Under the pieces are notes generated by a model, which searched no databases, was not told the DNA's origin, and saw only the letters and a program-made list of their open reading frames with translations. From the NCBI GenBank assembly GCA_020744425.1, contig JAGMUV010000004.1, forward strand, positions 1,984,001-2,048,000: 64,000 nucleotides of DNA, written 5' to 3'. Source of the DNA: Dactylonectria macrodidyma (taxonomy: Eukaryota; Ascomycota; Sordariomycetes; Hypocreales; Nectriaceae). A program made the translations under genes and the position numbers. Below are positions 1-10,210 of this stretch, piece by piece. Every line of letters begins with the position of its first letter. Position 1 is the stretch's first letter.

Positions 1-484
1 TTGGTACTGCAGGTTTATAGTTAACCGGCGGGGCGGGCGGTCAAGTGGGAACAAGCATTTATCAACTTCTTCATATCAACATCTGCTGCTTGATTCGTCT
101 ACACGTGACTCCGTGGCTTTGAGCTAGGTCGATGTGCCTGAGACTCGACGCCACGATCCTGTCGTCTCTTCAAAGTTGAATCTATAGATAGCGAATTCGC
201 TTCTTTTTCTTTTACATCCGTCTATTTATGTCGGCTTTGTGGTCGTCTTCCCCGCCAAAAGATCCAAAAAAAATTCGGTCACCTCCTGCAATTCTAACAT
301 ACCGGTCAGTGTTTGGGGCAGGATCTCTCTCAATCATGACCATATCATCTAGAGTGACTAGAGATGATTAATGGCTTTTTAGTCCTGAATACTCTTCATC
401 ATCGTCGTTTTTGTTAGCCATGTGCTTGATGTGCTGTTAGAATAAACATTCACACACAATCCCTTCAGAGCAAAAGAAATTCAT
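1..484. other. Gene-free left edge
   Basis: This is the 3' flank of the ornithine aminotransferase gene, whose stop lies at 485-487. It is AT-richer than the coding DNA around it. I see no gene, repeat or RNA structure that I can support. Confidence 0.5.
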
Positions 485-1920
485 CTAGTGGCTCTCTGCC
501 TTTGGGACAGTAGGAAGTTCTGCAAGAGCTTCAGCAATGATGCCAAGCCCCCTGCGCAACTCAGCTTCCGAGATGACCAACGGGGGAGCGAATCGGATAA
601 TATCTCCATGGGTGGGCTTGGCCTGCAGATAAATGGTCAGCATCGACAACACGCTCAGATTCTAAAATCAACGTACCAATAGACCCTTGCTCTTCAGCAG
701 TAAGCACAAGTCCCAAGCCGTGCGACCATTGGCCGCGGACTCGTCGATGACGGTGGCGTTCAGCAACCCCTTGCCGCGAACGGTCTTGATGATGGGGTTG
801 TTGAGGGCCTTGATACCCTCGCGGAACACATGCCCCAGGCGCTCCGCCTGCGCCGTCAAGTCTTCCTCCTCCATAATTTCCAGCGCGCGAATAGAGACGG
901 CGCATCCCAGCGGGTTGCCTCCATACGTCGATCCGTGCGTGCCAGGCTCAACAACCAGCATGATTTCCTTGCTGCTAAGGACGCAGCTAACGGGGTATAG
1001 TCCGCCGGAAATAGCTTTGCCCAACGTGACGATGTCGGGCTTGATGTTGGCCCACTGGGAGCAGAGCATGCGTCCCGTTCGGCCGATGCCAGTTTGGATC
1101 TCGTCGCAGATAAATAGCACGTTGTGCTTCTTGCACAGCGCCTGCACCTGGGGCAGGTAGTCATCGTTGGGCACGACGACACCGGCTTCACCCTGGATCG
1201 GCTCGCAGATGAAGGCAGCGGTTTCCTTCCCGTGCGCCTGGAGCACCGCTTCGAGGTCGGCGATGTTATTATATCTAATTGCCTTGCCAGTCGAGGGATT
1301 GATGGCGCCAATGTTGGGGACGTAAGGGCCGTAGTTGGCCTTGGACTCGCCATCGGTAGACAAGGTGATTGCAGCCATCTGTAGATTGCAAAGTCAGTCA
1401 CCAGCTCAAAAAACGTACAGGACAAATGGTTAGAAAATACCGTGCGGCCATGGAAGTTATCGGCAACAGAGAAAATGAGCGCCTTGTCCTGAGGAACGCC
1501 CTTGACCTTGTACGCCCACTTCCGAGCAAGCTTCAACGCGGTCTCGACAGCTTCGGCCCCGGTGTTCATCGGCAGAACCATATCGTAGCCAAACACCTGG
1601 TGAACCTTCTCAGCCCACTTAGGAAACACATCGTTATAAAAAGCACGAGAGCTGAGAGTGAGGCGACCCGCCTGGTCAACCAAGGCCTTGACGAGCTTCG
1701 GGTGGCAGTGGCCCTGGTTGACGGCGCTGTAGGCGGAGAGGAAGTCGAGATACTGTCGTCCTTCGGGGTCCCAAACGTTTACGCCCTCAGCGCGGGCAAA
1801 CACGACGGGCAAGGGGTGGTAGTTGTGAGCGGCAAGCTTGCTTTCCGCAGCGATGGCCTTCTCAGTGGAGGAGGCATGGTAGTTGGAGGAAACGGTCCCG
1901 ATGTCAGCGTGCGGAGCCAT
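485..1920 (-). CDS. Ornithine aminotransferase
   Basis: PLP-dependent transfer of the delta-amino group of L-ornithine to 2-oxoglutarate, giving glutamate semialdehyde (arginine catabolism to proline/glutamate). Three exons: 1920-1441, 1378-677 and 622-485. The introns (1440-1379, 676-623) have GT...AG ends, and joining them gives an uninterrupted 439-residue protein, the usual family length. Class-III aminotransferase signatures are clear: NFHGRT at the first junction, FICDEIQTG with the PLP-binding Asp near residue 252, and LGKAISGG with the Schiff-base Lys near residue 281. The N-terminus has no obvious mitochondrial presequence, which suggests a cytosolic enzyme as in yeast Car2. The closest alternatives (acetylornithine or GABA aminotransferase) fit less well to the [11 protein letters not shown] and [11 protein letters not shown] blocks. 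Confidence 0.95.
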
Positions 1921-3415
1921 GATGGCAGAGGTGGGTTGTGTAGGCGAACGGGGGTATCGTACGTATTCTTGAATCGTTCAATGGAAGGCAATCATTAAAA
2001 GAAATCAGAAAGGTACTCGTAAATGCATGAAATTAAGAGACGCGGGGCAAAGAGATTATAAAGACCCTCGAAGTCTGACATGGTCCTGCATTGCCATGGC
2101 CCGGTCGATGCATCTTAAACGCAAGCGGCCTCCTTACTGCGGAGCCATGAGGTAATCCGTCATGTTCAAACTCGTCTCGAGCTTCCCATGTGCCTGTCTA
2201 AAGCAGCGGGCTTCTGGAAAGAAAAATGTCTTGGCAACTAGGCGGTTTACAGTACGCTAAGCAATCTCCGTTAGCGTGCATCTTTGTCCGCGGACTTGGG
2301 GGTCAGGAGGGAGAATCAACACAGGCAGCATGATGCGATCCCAAATGTGTGGAGGTTTAAAACCGGGTCTGGGGTAAAAGGACAGGCAAGTGACGATATG
2401 TATGTTACGCATAATAATGTGTCTGGTTCTGCTAGGTATTTGCTTAGGTCATTCCGTAAGTGAAAGGTAGGCGTCCTGTCGAGCATCCCATCACTAATGT
2501 CGGCAATTCTGATCTGCGCAGCCTTTGCACTGAGTGCTAACGGGTTCAAAGTAATTACAAGGTCTGTTGAGTACTTATTAAATTAAATCCCGATAATACT
2601 AGGCGAATATAGTGTTCAAGGTCGTGGGATGTTGCTCCTCATTGGCCACCATTTCATGATCTCAAACACTTTGTTCTATAGGGTAGCCGACTCACCAAGC
2701 CATCCCATCCATACCGAATACTATTCTCTACCAAGAGTTGAAGAAAATGAGTTGAGTTGCGTAGTGAATAATATCGAGTTCCGAAGAGTTCTGTAGTTCC
2801 GAGACACTAGACTCGTCGCAGTCGAGCCGCGAAAACCCTGGGCTTCGATGGAAGAAGTGGGTGATGCAGCGAAACAGGAGGCAGTTTTGCGCTCTACGTA
2901 TAGATGGCCACTCTTTCGTAAGTCTGAGTCAACTGCTAATGTAAGCATGTGGCAAGACCTGCCTTCGGAACTATGTGTTCTCACCGTCAGAATTGACTCA
3001 GCCCAGCACCTAATTACATCTCTTACAAAAGTGGTGCTTTCGGGTTCTCCGACTTTCTAGCCTAACTCAAGTTAAGCGCGACAACCCCCCAACATGTCAA
3101 AAAAAAAAAATCTTTCGTGGCCCGTGTCATTGCAAGGGCGCAACACCGTTGCATATGCAACAAGCCTACGCCCTAGTTCAACATCTGGGTGGTAGGGGGG
3201 GTTTGAGCTGGGTGGCCCGAATAGACACAAATACGGGCTTGCCCGAACATCGGAACCCGGAATGGCGGAACAGTTTGGCTTGACTCTTCAACAACGACAG
3301 TTGATATATCTAAAGAGACAATTTCCTTGCTTGATAACTCGTCATTTCAAAGCAACTTCTTTTCAATTGAGTCCATACACCACCCCCACAACCAATCAAC
3401 TCACCAACAAAGGAA
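1921..3415. other. Intergenic region between two divergent genes
   Basis: This 1.5 kb separates the starts of ornithine aminotransferase (-) and the GNAT gene (+). Short open frames here have no recognisable family. A TGACTCA at 2994-3000 matches the Gcn4/CPC1 consensus, but it is far from both starts. A run of A lies near 3100-3110. No other feature is supported. Confidence 0.45.
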
Positions 3416-3940
3416 ATGTCTCTCACATTCCGCCCCGCCACCCCCTCCGACACAGCTTCAGTCCTCAAGCTCGTCGAATCCGCGTACCGCGGCGACTCAA
3501 GCCGCAAAGGCTGGACAACCGAAGCCGACTATTTTGGCGGCAGCCGCATCGACGCAGCAGGCGTCCTAGCCAAGATTACGGCCCCGGACGGCGCGGTGCT
3601 GCTGGGCCTCGACGATGATGATAGCCTCGTCGTCTGCGCAGAGGTGCTCCGCCGCGGGCCTGGCGTCGTCTACTTCGGCATGTTCGCCGTCGATCCGCTG
3701 CGCCAGGGCGGCGGCATCGGACGCCTGGCTCTTGAGCGCGTCGAGGCATTTGTGCGCGACGAGTGGAATGCTCGCAGCCTTGAGATGAGCGTCATCATGT
3801 GCCGCGATGAGTTGATTGCGTACTATGTGCGTCGCGGGTTTCGCTTGATGGACGAGACGAGGCCGTTTCCTTACGGCGAGATTGCCGGCAAGATCCATAG
3901 GGATGACCTCTACTTCTCCGTCTTGAGCAAAGAGCTTTAA
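3416..3940 (+). CDS. GNAT-family N-acetyltransferase
   Basis: Single-exon gene for a 174-residue protein that fills one GNAT domain. The acetyl-CoA pyrophosphate-binding motif A is visible as VDPLRQGGGIGRLAL (R/Q-x-x-G-x-G, about residues 92-106), preceded by a beta-4-like strand (VVYFGMFAV). It is followed by the typical C-terminal YYVRRGF segment, where the Tyr often acts as general acid. The ATG at 3416 directly precedes the conserved first strand (LTFRPATPSD), so the start is well supported. The substrate cannot be told from sequence; small-molecule or protein acetylation are both possible. It is convergent with the methylcitrate synthase gene downstream, with a 270-base gap between the stops. 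Confidence 0.85.
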   Translation: MSLTFRPATPSDTASVLKLVESAYRGDSSRKGWTTEADYFGGSRIDAAGVLAKITAPDGAVLLGLDDDDSLVVCAEVLRRGPGVVYFGMFAVDPLRQGGGIGRLALERVEAFVRDEWNARSLEMSVIMCRDELIAYYVRRGFRLMDETRPFPYGEIAGKIHRDDLYFSVLSKEL

Positions 3941-4210
3941 GTGTGACGAACGAGTTGGCTTACCTCGGTCCCCTTGGAGGGAGGCGTTGTTTACGACATT
4001 GAAATGGAGTTCTGCATAGGCGCACGGTGGCTTAGGGACAAAAACACAAATAGAGACGCATTAGCTTGTTCAGCATGGAGTTTAGATAATTGGAATTCGT
4101 AGTTAAGTCATTCATAGGCTGTCAAGGTCCCTTGCGAACCGGTATATACACATTTTAGACACTGCCATTGTCACTTTGTTCGCTATACTTTTCGTTCAAT
4201 CCCATTGAGC

Positions 4211-5765
4211 TTATTTGCTCTCGGCCTCCTTGAGGAGACCCGCCAAGTTAATGCTCTTGGGTCGCTCAATGGGGAGACCCAGCGCGCGGTCCCAGATCAA
4301 CTGGGCCAGAGGGCCAAGACCTCGCGAGACACCAAAGGTGGCGGTGTAGTAGAGGGTCTCGTGGAAGCCGTAGTGGTGGAACAGGACACCAGAGCTGCTG
4401 TCGACGTTGGGGTAGGGGTTCTTGGTCTTGCCGTGCTTCTTGAGCACTTCGGGTGCGATCCGGCTGTTCTTCTCGACCAGCTGGAAGACGGGGTCCTGGG
4501 CAATCTCAGGGCGAGCCGCGGCATAGTCCATGAGGGCTTCGAATCGAGGATCGGGCTTGCGCAGCACAGCGTGGCCGTAGCCGGGGACGACGCGGCCCGA
4601 GTTGAGGGTAGACCAAAGGTAGTCATTGACGTCCTGGTCAGAGTACTTGGCGGGGATGTTCTCCTTCATCTGGAGGATCCATCGGAGCACCTCCTGGGCG
4701 GCGAGACTATTCAGAATTAGAGAATTGTTCGACTAATAAAGCCCGGTTATGGACTCGACACTTACCCGTGAAGAGGACCGGCGAGACCCTGTAGACCGGC
4801 GCTGTAGGAGAGGAAGGGATCGCTGAGAGCGGATCCAACCAGGTGAGTGGCGTGGGCAGAGACATTGCCGCCCTCATGGTCACCGTGCAGAGCGAGGTAG
4901 AGACGGAGGAGGTCCTGGAAGTTCTCGTTCTTCTTGCCGCCCTTGCCGAGCATGGCAGCGAAGTTGTAAGACCAATCCTGCTCGAGGTCAACCTCGGCGG
5001 GGAGCGCACCGCCGCCGCGGTACGAGTTCTGGTAGATCTTGGCGGCAATGGTGGGCAGCTTGGCAAGCAGCGAGATGCAGTCGTCAAAGGTGGGTTCCCA
5101 GTAGTCGGCCTTGTTGAGGCCGTCCTCGTAGGCCTTGGCGAACTTGGACTCGTAGTTGAGGGCGGAGACGGCCATGGCGAACTGGGTCATGGGGTGGAGG
5201 TCCTTGGGGAAGTCGTCGAGCATCTTGGAGACGAATTGGGGGATCTGGGCCTTCTCGGCGAGCTCGCGCGAGAAGGCGCGGACCTGGTTGGTGGAGGGGA
5301 CTTGGCCGGTCAGGAGCAGCCAGAACATGGCCTCGGGCAGCATCTCGGTGCCGGTCTTGCCCTTGGGGAGCTCCTTCTGGCAGTCCTTGATGGTGCGGCC
5401 GTGGAAGCGGATGCCCTCGTTGGCGTCAAGGACAGAACCCTCCCAGACCATGGCCTTGAGGCCGCGCATGCCGCCGAGCGTGTTCTCGACCTTGACCTCG
5501 CCGATGGTTTTGTTGGCGTGGGCCTTGACCTTCTTGAGAAGCTCGCGCTTGGCGGGGATGGCTTCCCTGAGGGTGGTCTTGAGGTCGGGCTCGGCCGTGG
5601 CATATCCACGGGCGCCCGAGAGGGCGACGCGGGCGAAGGGCTAAATTGAAGATTGTGTGAGCATTCCCATGTGCTGCGGGGCAAGTCGATGGATGGATGA
5701 TAAGTGACGTCTGCGCTAACACGTACCTTGAAAGCCCGAGTAGATGTTCTCAAGTTGAGGGCCAT
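4211..5765 (-). CDS. mcsA: Mitochondrial methylcitrate synthase (citrate synthase family)
   Basis: Condenses propionyl-CoA (and acetyl-CoA) with oxaloacetate, the first step of the methylcitrate cycle, in the mitochondrial matrix. Exons 5765-5727, 5640-4766 and 4706-4211 give 469 residues; the introns have GT...AG ends. The N-terminus is Arg/Ser/Ala-rich, as in a mitochondrial presequence, and is followed by ARGYATAEPDL. The citrate synthase catalytic triad is present: His276 (GGNVSAH), His350 (GYGHAVL) and Asp407 (PNVDSSSG). From family knowledge, the wording LALHGDHEGG, DPFLSYSAG and LTGQVPSTNQVRAFSREL is that of fungal McsA rather than of the housekeeping enzyme, which usually reads LTIHSDHEGG. 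The divergent 2-methylisocitrate lyase gene supports this call. The alternative is ordinary citrate synthase. Confidence 0.82.
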
Positions 5766-6983
5766 GGTGTAGGATGTGATGCCGGGTGATGCTGGAGGAG
5801 GGAAAGAAGAAGAGAAAGCGACGGAGGAGGAAGAAGATTAACAGAAGGATGCAAGCTTCAAAGGGCAAGAGCCGGAAGACAATGGGCCGCGGCTTCTCAA
5901 GGCTACAAAAGCAAACCCGTGGGGTTGAATCTGGGGTAACAGCCGGAGGAGCGAATGGCGGGGGCTGAAAAGCGGGCACAGATCAGTCGTTGTTTTTTGG
6001 GGAGGAGGGGTTCTAATTGCGGGGTTCAAGTGTCTCTGGTCAGCGAACTGGCTTGTGCTTTTATCGGCCTGTGACGTCGACGTTGGGGGGAATGGGGGCA
6101 GATTGATAACTCACTGTGCAACCCGAGGGGACTGAATTGGTCTGGAGATGTTTTTGGAGGAGGGAAGAGGAGAGGAATGGGATGAGATCGACAGGAGACT
6201 CAGGTGATAGAAAGACGAGATATGGAATGCGTCCAGATGCCGTGTCCCTTTTAGGTTGGCCAGTGACAACGCCCATCGTCACCACCTACTTCTCTCATTT
6301 CCCCCCTCACTCCCCGTAAACCGTGCCACCTCCTCGAAAACAGCCAATCTGCAAGCATCGGACGACAGGGAAGACACCTCCTCATTCCTCCTTTCACAGG
6401 TAAACCCATCCCAACTACCACGGTAAGCAGTGCGGCTAAGGGGGGACCACCACAACCGAGGAAAGCCGCTAAGACCCGGCCCAAGGTCCAAACCACTGCC
6501 CTGTCGACAGCCCGCCGCAGCTCCGCCATTGGCCAATGCCGTCGGCAATGCTTTGCCGTTTTTAACCAAGGCTCTGCACGCTTCAAGTGAGAACCGAGCT
6601 TCCATATTTTGTCTGATACTGCGATTTTGATGATCCTGGTGGTGTGGTTTTCGGTGCGGCGGAGCTGCCTTCGGTCACCGGTCGGTCATCGAGCGGCCGT
6701 TGATTGGGCTTAGTATTGAGATGCCCTCCGTTGTCGCATGTCGTGGTTCTTGTATCTGCTCTATCGTGTCGGCTATAGTGTTGGTGTTGTAGTTTTTGGA
6801 GAGGAGGCATTCTAGAAGCTCAGACCTGATTTGGTCAATATTATTCATCAACCGAGCTCCATCTGTAATCCCACCAACAACTCCAACCCACGCTGCCTCT
6901 TACATCACTCACCCCTCCACTTACCTTCTACTCGGCCTCCCGCACAGCACATCCCCAAAGCTGCGGAGCGGATCAAAATAACC
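5766..6983. promoter_or_regulatory. Shared divergent promoter of the methylcitrate-cycle pair
   Basis: This 1,218-base region lies between the start codons of the synthase (-) and the lyase (+), so it must carry both promoters. It contains no recognisable gene. On the + strand, four CreA-type SYGGRG hexamers cluster at 5919-5924, 5931-5936, 5958-5963 and 6019-6024, nearer the synthase. The lyase-proximal part (about 6830-6980) is rich in C, A and T, as is common in fungal 5' leaders. Confidence 0.5.
5919..6024. promoter_or_regulatory. Cluster of CreA-type carbon-repression sites
   Basis: GTGGGG, CTGGGG, GCGGGG and GCGGGG all match the CreA consensus SYGGRG within 106 bases, about 155-260 bases upstream of the synthase start. 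The consensus is short and the area is G-rich, so some matches may be chance. Glucose repression of propionate catabolism would make sense of them. Confidence 0.35.
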
Positions 6984-8842
6984 ATGATGCAAAGGATCGC
7001 CTCACGAGCTGCTCCCCGGCGCCTCCTCACTAAGGCGCGAATCGCCTCTCCTCCGCGAGCCCCGCTGCTCTCCGTCTGCGTCCGCGCCCTCTCCACCACG
7101 ACCGTCCGCGCCATGCCGCCAATCCAACCCGCCGACGCCTTCCAGCTGCTCCCGGAGTCGCAGAAGCCCGGAGTCGCTGAAGATGCGCTGTACGAGGCCA
7201 CCGTCCGCGACATTGAGGCCTGGTGGGCGTCGCCGCGGTACGAGGGCATCAAGCGGCCCTACAGCGCCGCCGACGTCGCCAGCAAGCGCGGCTCGCAGAC
7301 GACGCAGTATCCCAGCTCCGTCATGGCTACCAAGTTCTTCAACCTCATCCGCGAGCGCGAGGCCAACGGCGAGCCCATCCATACCAGTAACAAGACCCTC
7401 TCCCCGTACCGCCTTGCTACAAACCACTAATACCATCTTCCTCGGCAGTGGGCGCAATCGATCCCGTCCAGATGACCCAGCAAGCTCCCCACCAAGAGGT
7501 CCTCTACATCTCGGGCTGGGCCTGCTCGTCGCTGCTCACCAGCACCAACGAGGTCTCGCCCGACTTTGGCGACTACCCGTACAACACGGTCCCGAACCAA
7601 GTCCAGCGCCTCTCCAAGGCCCAGTCCATGCACGACCGCAAGCAGTGGGACCTGCGCCGCAAGATGACCCCCGAAGAGCGCGCCGCGACTCCATACGTCG
7701 ACTACCTGCGGCCCATCATCGCCGACGGCGACACGGGCCACGGCGGCCTCTCGGCCGTCCTTAAGCTGGCTAAGCTCTTCGCCGAGAACGGCGCCGCCGC
7801 CGTCCACTTCGAGGACCAGCTCCACGGCGGCAAGAAGTGCGGCCACCTCGCGGGCAAGGTGCTCGTGCCCGTCGGCGAGCACATCAACCGTCTCGTCGCC
7901 GCGCGCTTCCAGTGGGACGTCATGGGCTGCGAGAACCTCGTCATCGCCCGCACCGACTCCGAGTCCGGCAAGCTGCTGTCGTCCGCCATCGACGCTCGTG
8001 ACCATGAGTTCATCCTCGGCGTCTCTGACCCGGCCATCGAGCCCCTCGCCGAGACTATTCAAGCCATGGAGGCCGCGGGCGCCGTCGGCGCCGAGATCGA
8101 CCTCTTTGAGGCCAACTGGGTCAAGAGCACCAAACTCGTCACCTTTGACGAGGCTGCTGTCGCCCACATGCGCAGCGAAGGTGTCGCCCAGGCTCAGATC
8201 GATGAGTATCTCGCCGCCACGGCCGAGGACCGCGACATGGGCATCTCGCGCCGCCGCGGCCTCGCGTCGCAGTACACCAAGACGCCCGTCTACTTCAACT
8301 GGGACGTCCCGCGCACCCGCGAGGGCTTCTACCACTACCGCGCCGGCATGCAGGCCGCCACCAAGCGTGCCCTGGCCTTTGGGCCCTACGCCGACCTGCT
8401 GTGGGTCGAGACGGGCGACCCCAACGTCGAGGTCGCGAGCAAGCTGGGTCGCGAGGTCCGCGCCGTCTACCCGGGTAAGGGCCTCGTCTACAACCTGTCG
8501 CCGTCCTTCAACTGGATGGCCCACGGCTTTACCGACGAGACGCTCAAGTCCTTCATCTGGGACATTGCTCGCGAGGGCTTCGTCCTGCAGCTCATCTCCC
8601 TCGCCGGCCTGCACTCCAACGCCACCATCACCACCGAGCTGGCGCGCGAGTTCAAGACGGAGGGCATGAAGGCCTACGTCGACCTCGTCCAGCGTCGCGA
8701 AAAGGACCTCAAGTGCGACGTCCTCACGCACCAGAAGTGGAGCGGTGCTAGCTACATCGACGGCATCCTCGGTGCCATCCAGAGCGGCAGCTCCAGCAGC
8801 AAGAGCATGGGCGACGGAAACACCGAAGGCCAGTTCCATTAG
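6984..8842 (+). CDS. mclA: Mitochondrial 2-methylisocitrate lyase (isocitrate lyase family)
   Basis: Cleaves 2-methylisocitrate to pyruvate and succinate, the last methylcitrate-cycle step, in mitochondria. Two exons, 6984-7386 and 7449-8842, with a 62-base GT...AG intron, give 598 residues. The intron splits the codon at HT|MGAID. The isocitrate lyase active-site loop [10 protein letters not shown] is present with its catalytic Cys at about residue 265, together with SGWACSS and ADGDTGHGG (metal/substrate binding). The first about 45 residues are rich in Arg, Ala and Ser and lack acidic residues, as in a mitochondrial presequence. The C-terminus (EGQFH) has no peroxisomal PTS1. Both points favour the mitochondrial methylisocitrate lyase over glyoxylate-cycle isocitrate lyase. 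Two adjacent ATGs open the frame (6984, 6987), and the first is used here. Confidence 0.87.
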
Positions 8843-9172
8843 ATCAAGTCCAGTAGATCAAATGAGATATGAAAATAAGATGAACGAGAATGAGATGGAC
8901 ATGCATGGGCCGGAGTTTGGGGATTTGCTTGTGTAAATTATCATCTGAATTAAAGAATTCGACTGCTTAGAGCCTTGATGACTTTATATCATGCTTCTCT
9001 TATTACATGAATGGGTAGTCAGTCAGACCTACCTGCATTTCCTCGTCGACACCCGCCGACTTCCCTGACCATAACATTTGGGCCCATTCCTGCCTCCCTG
9101 CCTAGCGTACATTACCGGGCGATTCCAAAAACGCCAGCTTCCTAATTCATATCTTCTTGTCTTATCATATCT
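8843..9172. other. Convergent 3' intergenic spacer
   Basis: A 330-base gap between the stops of the lyase (+) and the short-chain dehydrogenase (-). It should contain both 3' UTRs and polyadenylation sites. Nothing else is seen. Confidence 0.4.
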
Positions 9173-10210
9173 CTACTCTAGGACGTCCTTGGAAGCGTTG
9201 TTCTGAGGAGGGGCCTGGGCAGGGCCCTCAGCGGTGACATACGCCTTGGTCATGCCGCCGTCGACGGCAAAGTCGTGACCGTTGACGAAGCTGGCCTCGT
9301 CGCTGGCCAGGAAGAGAACAGCCTGAGCCTGCTCGACAGCCTCACCGAAGCGGCCCATGGGGAAGTGAACCTCACGACGGTTGCGCTTGGCCTGGTCATC
9401 ACCAAGCCAGTCCTGAAGAAGGGGAGTGTTGAGAGGGGCGGGGCACAGGTTGTTGAAGCGGAAGCCCTCGCGAGCGTGGACCATGGCGAGCTCTCGGGTA
9501 AGGGCCAGGACGGCGCCCTTGGAGGCTGTGTAGGCCAACTGAGGAGTGGCAGCACCAACCAGGGCAACGACGGAGGCAGTGTTGATGATGGAGGCATTGG
9601 TCTTCTTGTGGCGGCGGAGGGACAGGACGGCGTGCTTGCAACCGAACCAGACTCCCTTGACATTGATGTTGTGGGTCAAGTCCCAGATAGCCTCGGGGGT
9701 GTTGACAGCATCGTCATCCTTGGCGTGCATGATGCCGGCGTTGTTGAACATGACATCGAGACCGCCCCAAGAGTCGAGAGTCTCGACCATGGCCTGGACC
9801 TCGCTCTCTTTGGAAACATCGCACTTCTGAAGAGTGGAGAGGATGTGTCAGTGGGAGTACAATTAAGAATTTGAGCCGCAATGGGGTGGGGAAGACTAAC
9901 GAAGAGCTCGACGCGGGGAGCATCGGGAACAAGCTGCTTGACCTTGGCCGCAGCCTTTTCAAGGGCGGGGAGGGAGATGTCGGACATCAAGATGGAGGCT
10001 CCCTCCTTAGCGAAGAGGATAGAGGTCTCGAGGCCGATGCCACTGCAGAGGGTTGTGTCAGCGATACATGCATTTGTTGACAATCTTGAACTGGGACCGG
10101 CCCGGGGGTAAAGATGAGGATAAGGCATGGACTTACCCAGCAGCACCGGTGATGACCGCATTCTTGCCGGCAAGGCGGCCACGGGGGAGGGAACCAGTAA
10201 CGGCAGGCAT
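9173..10210 (-). CDS. Short-chain dehydrogenase/reductase (classical SDR)
   Basis: NAD(P)-dependent oxidoreductase of 289 residues. Exons 10210-10137, 10042-9901 and 9826-9173, with introns 10136-10043 and 9900-9827 that both have GT...AG ends. The Rossmann dinucleotide motif TGAAGGIG is split by the first intron (residues 21-28). NNAG lies at 100-103, the conserved Asn in NINVKG at about 127, and the catalytic set is Ser157, Tyr171 and Lys175 (YTASK). The first strand is followed by an acidic MSDIS, which suggests NAD(H) rather than NADP(H). The substrate is unknown. It lies next to the methylcitrate pair, but nothing in the sequence ties it to that pathway. Confidence 0.88.

Noticed and set aside
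4211..5765. Housekeeping citrate synthase call
   Set aside because: Catalytic residues cannot distinguish the two, but several blocks read like McsA and the neighbour is a methylisocitrate lyase. Kept as the alternative.
7427..8839. 470-codon open frame antisense to the lyase
   Set aside because: It mirrors the lyase gene exactly. Strong GC bias at third codon positions keeps the antisense frame open, and the product is a low-complexity Gly/Asp/Val/Leu protein.
6984..8842. Glyoxylate-cycle isocitrate lyase call
   Set aside because: It has a mitochondrial-type N-terminus and no peroxisomal C-terminal signal.
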